Below are positions 7,469 through 16,040 of a stretch of 33,657 nt of DNA, piece by piece. Source of the DNA: SFTH01 sp051878085 (GTDB taxonomy: Bacteria > Bacillota > Clostridia > Christensenellales > Aristaeellaceae). Location: positions 1 to 33,657 of the forward strand of contig JBJEJN010000178.1 of the NCBI GenBank assembly GCA_051878085.1. Reading direction: 5' to 3'. The translations under genes and the position numbers were made by a program. The notes beneath the pieces are model-generated. The model was not told the DNA's origin. It did no database searches and worked only from the letters and a program-made list of their open reading frames with translations. Every line of letters starts with the position of its first letter. Positions within the stretch are counted from its first letter, which is position 1.

Positions 7469-8110
7469 GTGATTGTATCGAAGAGAAAGCCCGTTGAAGA
7501 AGTGCTGGCCATGCTCGAAGGCGTGAAGAAGGTCGCGATTGTCGGCTGCCACGAGTGCGCACTGGCCTGCAAGGTTGGCGGCGACGACGAGGTCGCCGAA
7601 TGGAAGCAGCTGCTGGAGTCCAAGGGCTATCAGGTCACCGGCACCGCAATGCCCACCGAGAGCTGCCTGAACTTCCACGTCCGCAAGGCTGCCAAGGAGC
7701 TGCTGAAGGGTCAGCCCGAGGCGATTCTGTCCCTGGCCTGCGGCAGCGGCGTGCAGACTGTGGCGCAGAACGTGAAGAACATTCCGGTCTATCCCGGCAG
7801 CAACACCATGTTCATCGGCCAGGTCGAGCGCGTAGGCCACTTCAATGAGATGTGCCGCATGTGCGGCGACTGCGTGCTGGGCCAGACCGGTGCGATCTGC
7901 CCCGTCACCAAGTGCGCAAAGTCCCTCGTGAACGGCCCCTGCGGCGGCGCGAAGAACGGCAAGTGCGAAGTGAATCCCGAGAACGACTGTGCGTGGATCA
8001 TGATCTACAAGAAGCTCGAGGCCATGGGGCAGCTGGACAAGCTGGCGGTGGACATCGAGGACAAGGATTATGACGGCAAGAGCTGGCCGCGCAGAGTCGA
8101 AGTGAAGTAA
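7469..8110 (+). CDS. metV: MetV, zinc/Fe-S partner of methylene-THF reductase
   Basis: This 213-residue protein has the cysteine layout of the MTHFR C-terminal/MetV family: C-H-E-C-x3-C (C27, C30, C34), C66 and C91, and then a dense block C-R-M-C-G-D-C ... C-P-V-T-K-C ... G-P-C-G-G ... K-C ... C (C129 to C174). In acetogens MetV forms a complex with MetF and carries the Fe-S clusters that deliver electrons for reduction of methylene-THF to methyl-THF. Translation starts at GTG 7469 with AAGGAGG (7453-7459) upstream. metF follows after 14 nt. No hdrABC/mvhD or rnfC2 gene lies nearby, so the electron donor is not apparent here. Confidence 0.9.
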   Translation: MIVSKRKPVEEVLAMLEGVKKVAIVGCHECALACKVGGDDEVAEWKQLLESKGYQVTGTAMPTESCLNFHVRKAAKELLKGQPEAILSLACGSGVQTVAQNVKNIPVYPGSNTMFIGQVERVGHFNEMCRMCGDCVLGQTGAICPVTKCAKSLVNGPCGGAKNGKCEVNPENDCAWIMIYKKLEAMGQLDKLAVDIEDKDYDGKSWPRRVEVK

Positions 8111-8124
8111 AGGAGGGCAAAGCA

Positions 8125-9045
8125 ATGAGCGTACTTGAACAGGCCCTGGAAAATGGCGTATTTGGCATCACTGCTGAGATGGCCCCCCCGAAGGGCTACG
8201 ATTTTACCGAGGAAATGAAGGTCGCCGAGTGCCTGAAGGGCATTGTGCACGGCGTGAACGTGACGGACATGCAGTCCGCGTCCCTGAAGGCGTCCTCGCT
8301 GGGCTTCTGCATCGCGCTGAAGCAGCACGGCCTGGAGCCCATCATTCAGATGACCGGCCGCGATCGCTCCCGCATGGCGATCATGGGAGACATGCTCTCC
8401 GCAGCGGCGTTCGGCATCGACACCATGCTGGCCCTGACCGGCGACCACACCACCGTGGGCGACTGCAAGGCCTCCAAGCCCGTGTTCGATCTGGATTCCG
8501 TGGGCATCCTGAAGATGCTCTCCAAGATGGAAGCCACCGGCAAGGACTGCGGCGGCAACGAGCTGACCTCCACGCCCCACTTCTACAAGGGCGCGGCCGT
8601 CACGCCCGTGTATGAGCCCATCTTCCTGCAGATCAACAAGCTGAAGAAGAAGGTGGATGCGGGCGCGAAGTATGTCCAGACCCAGGGCATCTTCACCGTC
8701 GAGGCGCTGGAGACCTTCATGGATCAGGTCGCCAAGGCCAACATCAAGGTGCACGTCATGGCCGGCATCATCCCGCTGAAGGCGGCTGGCATGGCGAAGT
8801 ACATGAACGAAAACGTGCCGGGCATCGCCGTTCCGGACGACCAGATCGCCAAGCTCGCCGCGGCTGCTGCTGAGGGCAAGGAGAAGGGCGTGAAGGGTCT
8901 GCCGATGCAGGCGGGCATCGAGATGGCCGCGAACCTCTGCCGCGAGATCAAGGAGCGCAAGCTCTGCGACGGCATCCATCTGATGACCATCGGCGCGGAG
9001 AAGAACATCCCCACCATCCTGGAGAAGGCCGGCATCGCCATCTGA
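8125..9045 (+). CDS. metF: Methylenetetrahydrofolate reductase
   Basis: This 306-residue TIM-barrel flavoprotein carries the MetF hallmarks: an early G-I-T-A-E-M-A-P-P-K segment with the catalytic glutamate, A-L-T-G-D-H near residue 110, and T-Q-G-I-F near residue 190 with V-M-A-G-I-I-P-L following. It reduces 5,10-methylene-THF to 5-methyl-THF, the last step of the methyl branch before transfer to the corrinoid protein. It is co-transcribed with metV (14 nt apart, AAGGAGG before its ATG), as in other acetogens. The product would supply the acetyl-CoA synthase encoded about 15 kb downstream. Confidence 0.93.
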   Translation: MSVLEQALENGVFGITAEMAPPKGYDFTEEMKVAECLKGIVHGVNVTDMQSASLKASSLGFCIALKQHGLEPIIQMTGRDRSRMAIMGDMLSAAAFGIDTMLALTGDHTTVGDCKASKPVFDLDSVGILKMLSKMEATGKDCGGNELTSTPHFYKGAAVTPVYEPIFLQINKLKKKVDAGAKYVQTQGIFTVEALETFMDQVAKANIKVHVMAGIIPLKAAGMAKYMNENVPGIAVPDDQIAKLAAAAAEGKEKGVKGLPMQAGIEMAANLCREIKERKLCDGIHLMTIGAEKNIPTILEKAGIAI

Positions 9046-9063
9046 TTTCGTTTACACACACAT

Positions 9064-9092
9064 ATCCCCGCGCCCGGATCGGGTGCGGGGAT
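9064..9092 (+). terminator. Terminator-like hairpin after metF
   Basis: The arms ATCCCCGC (9064-9071) and GCGGGGAT (9085-9092) pair, with an inner CCCG/CGGG extension. Only TTCTGAT follows, so the T-run is short and termination may be partial, with some read-through into the aldo/keto reductase. Confidence 0.6.
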
Positions 9093-9118
9093 TTCTGATA
9101 GAAAAGGGAGGCAGAAGC

Positions 9119-10108
9119 ATGTACCAGCCCTCGGAACAGCGCTACGACGAGATGACCTACAAGCGCTGCGGCAACAGCGGACTCAAGCTGCCCCGGCTGT
9201 CCATCGGCCTGTGGCACAACTTCGGAAGCATCACGCCCTTCGGCACCCAGCAGGCCATCCTGCGCACGGCCTTCGACAACGGGATCACCCACTTCGACCT
9301 GGCGGACAACTACGGCCCGCCCTACGGCGAGGCGGAGCGCAACTTCGGCATTCACATGGATCGGGACTGGCGGCCCCACCGCGACGAGCTGGTGATCTCC
9401 ACCAAGGCGGGCTACGACATGTGGGCAGGGCCCTATGGCAACTACGGCAGCCGCAAGCACCTGATCGCGGGCCTGGACGCCAGCCTGAAGCGCATGCATC
9501 TGGACTACGTGGACATCTTCTACCACCACCGCCCCGACCCGGAGACGCCGCTGGAGGAGACCATGAGCGCGCTGGATTCCATCGTGCGCAGCGGCAAGGC
9601 GCTGTACGTGGGCATCTCCAACTACCCGGCGGAGCGCACCGCCGAGGCGATCCACATCCTGCGCGAGTTGGGCACGCCGCTGCTGATTCATCAGGCGAAG
9701 TACTCCATGTTCGTGCGCACGCCCGAGGAGGGCCTGCAGGACGTGCTGCGCCGGGAGGGCGTGGGCATGATCGCCTTCTCGCCGCTGAACAACGGCGTGC
9801 TGACGGACAAGTACCTGCACGGCATCCCGGCGGATTCCCGGGCCGGTCACGATCCGCGCTACCTGAAGCCGGAGATGATCACGCCGGAGAAGCTGCGCAA
9901 GGTGAAAAAGCTCAACGAAATGGCACAAGCGCGGGGCCAGAGCCTTGCCCAGATGGCGCTGCGCTGGGAGCTGCGGGATCCGGTGGTGACCTCCGCACTG
10001 ATCGGCGCGAGCCGCCCGGAGCAGATTCTGGAGAACCTGCGGGCCTTTGACGCGCCGGAGCTGAGCGCGGAGGAGCTTGCGGCCATCGATGCAATCCTGA
10101 ACAGCTAA
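9119..10108 (+). CDS. Aldo/keto reductase, YghZ (L-glyceraldehyde-3-phosphate reductase)-like
   Basis: This 329-residue AKR has the catalytic tetrad: D60 and Y65 in F-D-L-A-D-N-Y-G, K96 in S-T-K-A-G-Y-D and H137 in Y-H-H-R-P-D. The opening R-C-G-N-S-G-L-K-L-P with G-L-W-H-N-F-G, and G-I-S-N-Y-P further on, are close to the YghZ/Gpr type (AKR14). That type reduces L-glyceraldehyde-3-phosphate and methylglyoxal-like aldehydes with NADPH. The ATG at 9119 follows GGGAGG (9106-9111). An upstream in-frame start at 9083 would lie within the preceding hairpin. The gene ends convergently, overlapping the spoIVFB-like gene by 4 nt. Aldehyde detoxification is a reasonable guess at its role. Confidence 0.88.
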   Translation: MYQPSEQRYDEMTYKRCGNSGLKLPRLSIGLWHNFGSITPFGTQQAILRTAFDNGITHFDLADNYGPPYGEAERNFGIHMDRDWRPHRDELVISTKAGYDMWAGPYGNYGSRKHLIAGLDASLKRMHLDYVDIFYHHRPDPETPLEETMSALDSIVRSGKALYVGISNYPAERTAEAIHILRELGTPLLIHQAKYSMFVRTPEEGLQDVLRREGVGMIAFSPLNNGVLTDKYLHGIPADSRAGHDPRYLKPEMITPEKLRKVKKLNEMAQARGQSLAQMALRWELRDPVVTSALIGASRPEQILENLRAFDAPELSAEELAAIDAILNS

Positions 10109-11019
10109 ATCGATACACCGGACGCGCCGGAGCGCGACGGCGGGGGCAGGCGGTAGGCCCGCAGATCCCCCAGCGTCGCCTCCGGCGCGCCGCCGTCGAT
10201 CAGGTGGCGCAGGATGGTGCTTTCATCCACCAGCGCGCGGGGGAGATCCCCGTCGGTGAGCAGGAACCAGCAGCGCTCCCGGGGCCGCAGAAGCTCCAGC
10301 GCCCGCTGTACGGACGTTTCGGCGGGGAGCTGGGTGATGCGCACGCTGCGGATTGTGCGGCTCTCCAGCGCGTCTCCGAGCCGCTGGGCGCGGGCTCTTA
10401 TCCAGGCGGCGGACTCGTCCGGCCCGGAGGCCAGCAGGAACACGGCAGCGAGGATCAGCGTGAGGTTCCAGCTGCCGCTGCGGATGCCGAGCCAAACCGC
10501 GACGGCGATCAGCGCGGCGGCGAGGATGCGGCCCAGCCAGATTCCCAGCCGCAGCGCGCGGGCCTCGCCCAGTGGGCGCTGAAGCAGGGCGTAGAGGGCG
10601 CGCCCGCCATCCAGGGGGAGGGCGGGGATCAGGTTGAACAGCATCAGCGTCAGGTTCATCTGAAACAGCGCCCTTGCGGAGGCAACCTTTACCAGGCCCC
10701 ACTGTGTCAGCGCCGCGCAGAGCACGATGAGCACGAGGTTCGCGGCGGGCCCGGCGAGGGCCACGGCGACCAGACGCGCGGGGGGAATGCGGTAGGGATT
10801 TTCCATCTTCGCGCTGCCGCCGAAGGGCAGAAGCTGAATTTCATCGATCCTCACGCCCGCAAGGCGCGCCGCCAGCAGGTGGGCCAGCTCGTGGGCGCTC
10901 AGGGCGATGGCCAGGGGGAGGAGGTCTGCGCGCATGCCCAGCTTCGCGGCCAAGAACGGCGTCAGCAGCGCAAGCAGCGGCAGCCTGAACTGCACGCCGA
11001 GGGCGCGAAAGCGGATCAA
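10105..11019 (-). CDS. spoIVFB: Site-2 (M50) membrane metalloprotease, SpoIVFB-like
   Basis: This 304-residue multi-pass protein has the zinc motif H-E-L-A-H (H43-E44-H47) in an early membrane segment and the third-ligand motif N-x-x-P-x-L-P-L-D-G-G (D137). These are the two signatures of M50 intramembrane proteases. After the membrane core (about residue 200) a degenerate CBS-like domain follows, as in SpoIVFB. In Bacillus SpoIVFB cleaves pro-sigma-K in the mother cell and is held inactive by SpoIVFA and BofA. The gene overlaps the upstream spoIVFA-like gene by 4 nt (ATGA) and lies at the end of a maf-mre locus, the same neighbourhood as in Bacillus. This supports the sporulation assignment over a general S2P. 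Confidence 0.85.
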   Translation of the reverse strand: MIRFRALGVQFRLPLLALLTPFLAAKLGMRADLLPLAIALSAHELAHLLAARLAGVRIDEIQLLPFGGSAKMENPYRIPPARLVAVALAGPAANLVLIVLCAALTQWGLVKVASARALFQMNLTLMLFNLIPALPLDGGRALYALLQRPLGEARALRLGIWLGRILAAALIAVAVWLGIRSGSWNLTLILAAVFLLASGPDESAAWIRARAQRLGDALESRTIRSVRITQLPAETSVQRALELLRPRERCWFLLTDGDLPRALVDESTILRHLIDGGAPEATLGDLRAYRLPPPSRSGASGVSI

Positions 11020-11702
11020 AGGCCCATGGCCTCCGTGGGATCGGCGCTCTCGCCGCCCTGGCGAAGCTCGAAGTAGACGCTGTCCCCGGCGAAGCCGAGC
11101 TGCGCGCCGCGCACCAGCCTGTCGCCGGTCTGCACCGCGACCTCCAGCAGGCAGGCGGTGACGCTCTCACGGCCCTCGCCGTGGTCGATCAGCACGCCGT
11201 AGCTGCCGTCGGAGAGCTGGCTGACGGCGGAGACGGTGCCGTCGGCCACCGCGCAGACCGCTTCCCCGGCCTCTGTATCGAACATCAGCCAGGGCTGGGC
11301 GGCGCTGTAGGCGTGGCTCAGCGCACCCTGCACCGGCTGGAGCAGCTCGTGGTCGCCGGAGAGGTTGAAGAACACCAGCGCGGATTCGGGCATCAGATTG
11401 CGCACGAAGCTGAGCTGGCCGAGGGACTCGTCCAGATCGATCTTCATGGTCAGCGCCTGCTCAATGCCGTCCGCAGCCTTCCTGGCCCAGGGCTGTTCCA
11501 GATTTCCCAGAGCGAGGATGCCCAGCAGCACCGCACAGGCCAGAAAGCAGTTTCGCAGCAGCCGCTCCTGAAAGCTCAGGCCCGTGCGGAGGCGGGTTCT
11601 GCGGCGGGACTGGCTGCGTATGCGGCGGTTAGAGGCAGGCTCCGGCGCAGATTCGGGCTTGCTTGCGGTGTGAATGGACAGTTTCAGATCGTTTGAAGCC
11701 AT
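11016..11702 (-). CDS. spoIVFA: SpoIVFA-like protein: one membrane span plus degenerate M23/LytM domain
   Basis: This 228-residue protein has a basic, serine/proline-rich cytoplasmic N-terminus (1-48), one hydrophobic span (about 50-68) and an outer domain ending in a LytM fold: G-E-A-V-C-A-V-A-D-G-T-V, S-Y-G-V-L-I-D-H-G-E-G, G-D-x-L-V-x-G-A-Q-L-G and Y-F-E-L-R. The zinc-binding H-x3-D and H-x-H residues of active M23 peptidases are missing, as in SpoIVFA, which regulates rather than cleaves. It overlaps the site-2 protease gene by 4 nt, the regulator-protease pairing of the spoIVF operon. Its ribosome-binding site AGGAGGG lies inside the 3' arm of a terminator-like hairpin. SpoIIQ-type M23 proteins are the alternative. 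Confidence 0.75.
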   Translation of the reverse strand: MASNDLKLSIHTASKPESAPEPASNRRIRSQSRRRTRLRTGLSFQERLLRNCFLACAVLLGILALGNLEQPWARKAADGIEQALTMKIDLDESLGQLSFVRNLMPESALVFFNLSGDHELLQPVQGALSHAYSAAQPWLMFDTEAGEAVCAVADGTVSAVSQLSDGSYGVLIDHGEGRESVTACLLEVAVQTGDRLVRGAQLGFAGDSVYFELRQGGESADPTEAMGL

Positions 11703-11703
11703 G

Positions 11704-11750
11704 AAAAATCCCTCCTGTCACGAAAGCCTATGCGGACAGGAGGGGTTTTT
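11704..11750 (-). terminator. Hairpin after rodA whose 3' arm contains the spoIVFA ribosome-binding site
   Basis: Read on the - strand, 11744-11735 (CCCTCCTGTC) pairs perfectly with 11719-11710. After one mismatch, five more A-T pairs extend the stem, and a run of T follows. This has the form of an intrinsic terminator for rodA. The 3' arm includes AGGAGGG, 7 nt before the spoIVFA ATG at 11702, so the same stem would hide that ribosome-binding site. Confidence 0.8.
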
Positions 11751-11756
11751 TGCGCG

Positions 11757-12992
11757 TCAGAGCTTGCGGACGCGCACGTTGCGGACGCGGCGGTGGCTCT
11801 CCTTCTGGCGGGCACGCATGATGACGTTTTCGGCCAGGCCGATGGCCATCATGTTGGTCAGCATGTTGGAGCCGCCGTAGCTCATGAAGGGCAGGGGGAT
11901 GCCGGTGACCGGCAGCAGGCCGATGACCATGCCGATGTTTTCCACCACGTGGAACAGCAGCATGGCGAACACGCCGATGACCACGTAGGAGCCGAAGGGA
12001 TCCTCGATGCGCATGCTCTGGTACAGCAGACGGCCCAGCAGCAGGATGTAGCCCAGCACCAGCAGGCACGCGCCCACCAGGCCGAAGGATTCGCCCACGA
12101 TGGAGAAGATGAAGTCGGTGTGGTCGTCTGAGATGTAGCCCAGGGAGGCGAAGCTGCCGGGGGAGACCAGGCCCTTGCCGAACAATCCGCCGGAGCCCAG
12201 GGCGATCTGGCCGTTGATGACCTGGCGCGCCTCGTCGGGGTAGGACTCGGGATCCAGCCAGATCAGGATGCGGGTCAGGCGGAAGTTGTCCGAGCTGGAG
12301 TTGTTCAGGAAGTACCACACGGGGATGAAGATCAGCACCGCGCAGGCGACGACGCTGGCGATCAGCTTCCAGTTCGTGCCGGAGACCCAGACCATGACGC
12401 AGAACACGGCCATGTACACCAGCGCCGTGCCCACGTCCGGCTGCGCCAGGATCAGCACCATGGGCAGCGCCATGAACAGCACCAACGGGATGATGTCCCG
12501 CATGTGCATGACCGGCTTCATGCGCACGGAGAAGGCCTTGGCAAAGCAGATGATCATGATGACCTTGCCCAGCTCCGAGGGCTGGAAGCCGCGGTCGCTG
12601 CCCCAGGTGAAGAAGGCACTCATGCCGCCGCGCCCGGCCTCCACGCCCAGCACGAACAGCAGCATCAGCAGGTTGATGACGTAGAGGGTGTTGGCGTACT
12701 TGCCGTAGAGCTCGTAGTTGAAGTAGATGATGACGAACATGGCCACCACGCCGGCGACGATCCAGATCAGCTGCAGGCGCGGATAGGTCAGCGACTGGGT
12801 GCGCAGCATCTCCATGATCGTGGCGGGCTTTTCCGTGACCTCCGAGCTGGTGGCGCTGAAGATGGTGACGACGCCGAACAGCGAAATCGCCAGCACGTTG
12901 AGGAACAGGGGCCAATCGAAGTAGCGCATCAGGCTTCGGTTGAACTGGCCCTCGCGCAGCCCCTTGAAAAACGCGACGATTCTTGAGAACAT
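11757..12992 (-). CDS. rodA: RodA-type SEDS peptidoglycan glycosyltransferase
   Basis: This 411-residue polytopic SEDS protein has W-G-S-D-R-G-F-Q-P-S-E-L-G-K, the Q-P-D-V-G-T-A loop with the essential aspartate, and the C-terminal P-L-P-F-M-S-Y-G-G-S motif of the RodA/FtsW/SpoVE family. It polymerises glycan strands from lipid II in partnership with a class B PBP. Placement directly after mrdA (PBP2, 15 nt away) and downstream of mreBCD marks it as the elongation enzyme RodA rather than FtsW or SpoVE. An AAGGAG ribosome-binding site precedes the ATG. The strong hairpin after it probably limits transcription of the spoIVF-like pair. Confidence 0.92.
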   Translation of the reverse strand: MFSRIVAFFKGLREGQFNRSLMRYFDWPLFLNVLAISLFGVVTIFSATSSEVTEKPATIMEMLRTQSLTYPRLQLIWIVAGVVAMFVIIYFNYELYGKYANTLYVINLLMLLFVLGVEAGRGGMSAFFTWGSDRGFQPSELGKVIMIICFAKAFSVRMKPVMHMRDIIPLVLFMALPMVLILAQPDVGTALVYMAVFCVMVWVSGTNWKLIASVVACAVLIFIPVWYFLNNSSSDNFRLTRILIWLDPESYPDEARQVINGQIALGSGGLFGKGLVSPGSFASLGYISDDHTDFIFSIVGESFGLVGACLLVLGYILLLGRLLYQSMRIEDPFGSYVVIGVFAMLLFHVVENIGMVIGLLPVTGIPLPFMSYGGSNMLTNMMAIGLAENVIMRARQKESHRRVRNVRVRKL

Positions 12993-13007
12993 CTTTGACT
13001 CCTTTAA

Positions 13008-15464
13008 TCAGTCGGCGATGGAGTATTCCGTGCCGACTGCGGTGTTTTCCCTGCCCTTCAGGCCGTCCAGATAGGCCTCGATGACCTTGATGAGCGCGGG
13101 GGAGGCCTGCGCGCCGGCGTAACCGTTCTGAATGTAGACCACGACCACGATCTGCGGATCGTCCGCAGGCGCGTAGCCCACGATCCAGGCGTTGTTTTCC
13201 ACGTCCAGCTCGGTTCTCTGGGAGGTACCGGTCTTGGCGGCGATGGAGTACTCGGTATCCTGGAAGTATTTACCTGCGGTACCGCCGTCCTCCATGCTGG
13301 TCACGTCCTTCATGCCCTCCTGAATCAGCTGGAAGTAGTAGGGATCGGTCTCGATCTGGTTGGCGACCACCGGCTCCTTCTCCAGCACCACGGTGCCATC
13401 GGCGGCGATGATCTTGTCCACGATCTGCGCGTCGTACACGGTGCCGCCGTTGGCGATGGCGGATACGTAGCGGGCGACGGCGATGGGGGTCAGCTGGGTG
13501 ATGGACTGGCCGATGCCCAGCATGATCGTCTCGTTGGGGGTCCAGAACAGGTCCTGGAGGTAGGTGACGAACTCGTTGACCAGGAAGTTGTTGGTGATGT
13601 AGCTGGAGGGGATGCCCAGGTCGTACTGGAGCACCTCGCGGATGGGGGCGAGCCAGTCGTTCTTGGTCTCATAGGAGACGGAAATCTTCAGCAGGGCCGT
13701 GACGGCGCTCTCCACGACCTCCTCGCTCAGATCCATGCCGCGCGCGTCGGAGATCTCATAGATGCGCTCCCGGATCGCCTTGGCCGCCAGCAGCGGCTTT
13801 GCGGTGTACTGGTTGTTGACGGAGTAGTTGGGGTCGTAGAGCATGTCCTGGTTGCCCACGAAGCTGGTGGTCTCGCCGGGCAGCTCGATGTTGGTCTTGG
13901 TGGTCAGGCCCAGCTTGGCCGCCCACTCGTAGAGCTTGGTCACGCCCAGGCGGTAGCTGGTCTCGTAGAAGTAGTAGTTGCAGGAGTTCTTGATGGCCTC
14001 CACGATGGTCTGGTTCGTGTGCTTGTAGCGCTGGGAGGAATTGATCCAGCACTTCGCGGGGTTGTAGCTGTTGGTCTTGTTGAACGCGCCGATGTCGTCG
14101 ATGGTCTCGGTGGGGGTGATGACGCCCTCCGCCAGGCCCGCCAGCGCGGTACAAAGCTTGAAGATGGAACCGGGGGTGTCGCCGGTGGAGATGGCGCGGT
14201 TGTACAGAGGATCGTTGAGCTCCAGCACCGCGTTCCACTTGGCGTTGTCCACCGTGCCGCCGTTGAACATGGACAGGTCGTACTCCGGATAGCTGATCAT
14301 GCCCAGAACCCGGCCGGAGTTGGGATCCATGGCGACGATCGCGCCGGATTCCGCCAGCGAGATCTCGCGCTCGGCCTCCTCGTACTGGGCCAGAACCTCG
14401 GCGTTGTCCTCCTGCCAGGATTCCTTGGCGATCAGCGCCTCCTGGGTCTCGCGGATGGTTGCGATGGTGTCCACCAGCGCGTCGGTCATGGCCTTCTCCA
14501 GATCCACGTCGATGGTCAGCACCACGGAGTTTCCGTCGGTGGGGGCGGTGTAGCTCAGCTCGCGCACGACCTTGCCGCGGGTGTTGCGCTCCACCTCGCG
14601 GCTGCCCTGGCGGTAGGAGACGTAGGGGGAGAGCTGATCCTCCAGCGAGTATTCGATGCCTGCCGCGCCGATGAAGGCGTCGTTGGGATAGCCCTTGGTC
14701 TGATAGTCCGCCAACTGGGTGGCGGAGATCTTGCTGATGTAGCCCACCTCGTGGCAGGCGACGGTGCCCTGGGGATAGACGCGGGTGGAGGATTCGCTGA
14801 TGTCCACGCCGTCCAGCTCCATGGACTTGGATTCGATCTCGGAGACGGTCTCGAAGCCCACGTCGTAGGCGATGGTGACGGGCAGGGAGTTGAAGGAATT
14901 CATGCGGGACTCCTGCCACAGCGACAGCACCTTCACGGTCATGTCCTCGTCCAGATCCTTCGGGATGCAGTACTTTTCGAGCAGGGTGTTGAAGAGCTCC
15001 TCCTCGGGGACGTTGGTCATGTAGAAGTTGGCGCGCCACTGGCGCTCGCGCGAGGCCTCCACGGTCTCGCTGCTGGAGCCGGAGTTGAAGCGCCACACGC
15101 CGTCCTCGTCCTTCTGCATCCAGAAGCTGTTGACGGTGGTCTTGCCGTTGGATTCGATCAGGCGGATCACGTCGATGAGCACCTGGGTGTAGTTCGCGCG
15201 GTCCGCCTCGGTGGACTTGGTGGGGTCGCGGTAGAAGGTGACGTTGTAGCTGGTCTCGTCATAGGCCAGCGGAACCATGTTGGTATCGTAGATGGTGCCG
15301 CGCTTGCCGTAGACCGTGATGGTCTTGGTGGACTTGGTGGAGGCGCGGGCCACATAGCTTTCGGAATTGGAGACGATCATGCTGTAGAGCCGGACGAACA
15401 TCGCGCCGAACACGAATACCAGTATGAGCGCCATAATCAGAACTCGACCTTTGTAGGGCTTCAA
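13008..15464 (-). CDS. mrdA: Penicillin-binding protein 2 (class B elongation transpeptidase)
   Basis: This 818-residue protein has an N-terminal membrane anchor (about 8-28), a PBP dimerisation/pedestal domain starting at R-G-T-I-Y-D, and a transpeptidase domain. The three active-site motifs are S-I-F-K (S433-K436), S-C-N (S494-N496) and K-T-G-T (K744). It cross-links peptidoglycan during cell elongation together with RodA and MreBCD. It is longer than many PBP2 proteins. The extra length is a Glu-rich helical insert near residues 330-370 and an insertion between S-C-N and K-T-G (about 545-640). Its start overlaps mreD by 4 nt. Confidence 0.93.
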   Translation of the reverse strand: MKPYKGRVLIMALILVFVFGAMFVRLYSMIVSNSESYVARASTKSTKTITVYGKRGTIYDTNMVPLAYDETSYNVTFYRDPTKSTEADRANYTQVLIDVIRLIESNGKTTVNSFWMQKDEDGVWRFNSGSSSETVEASRERQWRANFYMTNVPEEELFNTLLEKYCIPKDLDEDMTVKVLSLWQESRMNSFNSLPVTIAYDVGFETVSEIESKSMELDGVDISESSTRVYPQGTVACHEVGYISKISATQLADYQTKGYPNDAFIGAAGIEYSLEDQLSPYVSYRQGSREVERNTRGKVVRELSYTAPTDGNSVVLTIDVDLEKAMTDALVDTIATIRETQEALIAKESWQEDNAEVLAQYEEAEREISLAESGAIVAMDPNSGRVLGMISYPEYDLSMFNGGTVDNAKWNAVLELNDPLYNRAISTGDTPGSIFKLCTALAGLAEGVITPTETIDDIGAFNKTNSYNPAKCWINSSQRYKHTNQTIVEAIKNSCNYYFYETSYRLGVTKLYEWAAKLGLTTKTNIELPGETTSFVGNQDMLYDPNYSVNNQYTAKPLLAAKAIRERIYEISDARGMDLSEEVVESAVTALLKISVSYETKNDWLAPIREVLQYDLGIPSSYITNNFLVNEFVTYLQDLFWTPNETIMLGIGQSITQLTPIAVARYVSAIANGGTVYDAQIVDKIIAADGTVVLEKEPVVANQIETDPYYFQLIQEGMKDVTSMEDGGTAGKYFQDTEYSIAAKTGTSQRTELDVENNAWIVGYAPADDPQIVVVVYIQNGYAGAQASPALIKVIEAYLDGLKGRENTAVGTEYSIAD

Positions 15465-16015
15465 AAGTGTTTCACCTCCCGGGTGGATCGCCCTCCGCCG
15501 CCCTGAGCGGTCTTGCCGACGTACAGGCGGTGGAAGACGGGATGCAGAAGCTGGGTCAGCACGGTGATGAGCGCCACGCGGATGGCGAGGTTGCCCACGT
15601 AGACCCAGGTGAATACGGCTGTGGAGAAGTATTGCAGCACGAGCATGACCACCTCGTACACCGCGACCAGGACGGAGATCCAGATCATGCGGATGGCGAG
15701 GATGTTCAGGCGCTCGATGCGATCCATGCTGCGGTCAATCTCCGGCTGCTGATCCAGCAGAAAGCCGATCAGGAAGCCGATGGCGATGTAGGGGAACAGC
15801 TTCATGCCCAGCGTTCCGGCGGTCACGTCCAGCAGAAGGCCGGCGATCGTGCCGTAGAGCAGGCCGTAGGTGCGGCCCAGCTGCACGCCGATCAGGATCA
15901 CCACGATCAGCGACAGCGGCAGCACGAAGCGCCCGTAGTAGAACACGGGGATGACCGCAGTGTCCAGCAGCACGCTCAGCAGCACGGTCAGAAGCGGCGC
16001 AATTCGTTTCAGCAA
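15461..16015 (-). CDS. mreD: Rod shape-determining protein MreD
   Basis: This 184-residue, strongly hydrophobic protein has about five membrane segments. It includes the G-x-x-x-G-L-L-x-D segment (G-T-I-A-G-L-L-L-D) and the late Q-x-L-L-H-P-V-F region seen in MreD proteins. Sequence conservation in the family is low, so the call rests mainly on size, topology and position between mreC and mrdA. It overlaps mrdA by 4 nt and follows mreC after 25 nt. MreD works with MreC in the elongasome. Confidence 0.88.
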   Translation of the reverse strand: MLKRIAPLLTVLLSVLLDTAVIPVFYYGRFVLPLSLIVVILIGVQLGRTYGLLYGTIAGLLLDVTAGTLGMKLFPYIAIGFLIGFLLDQQPEIDRSMDRIERLNILAIRMIWISVLVAVYEVVMLVLQYFSTAVFTWVYVGNLAIRVALITVLTQLLHPVFHRLYVGKTAQGGGGRSTREVKHF

Positions 16016-16040
16016 GGCAGAAACCTCCGTTCAGGCAGGG

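Noticed and set aside
14019..15506. A 495-codon open frame on the + strand over mrdA
   Set aside because: It is antisense to a PBP2 with all three active-site motifs. Its composition is that of a shadow frame.
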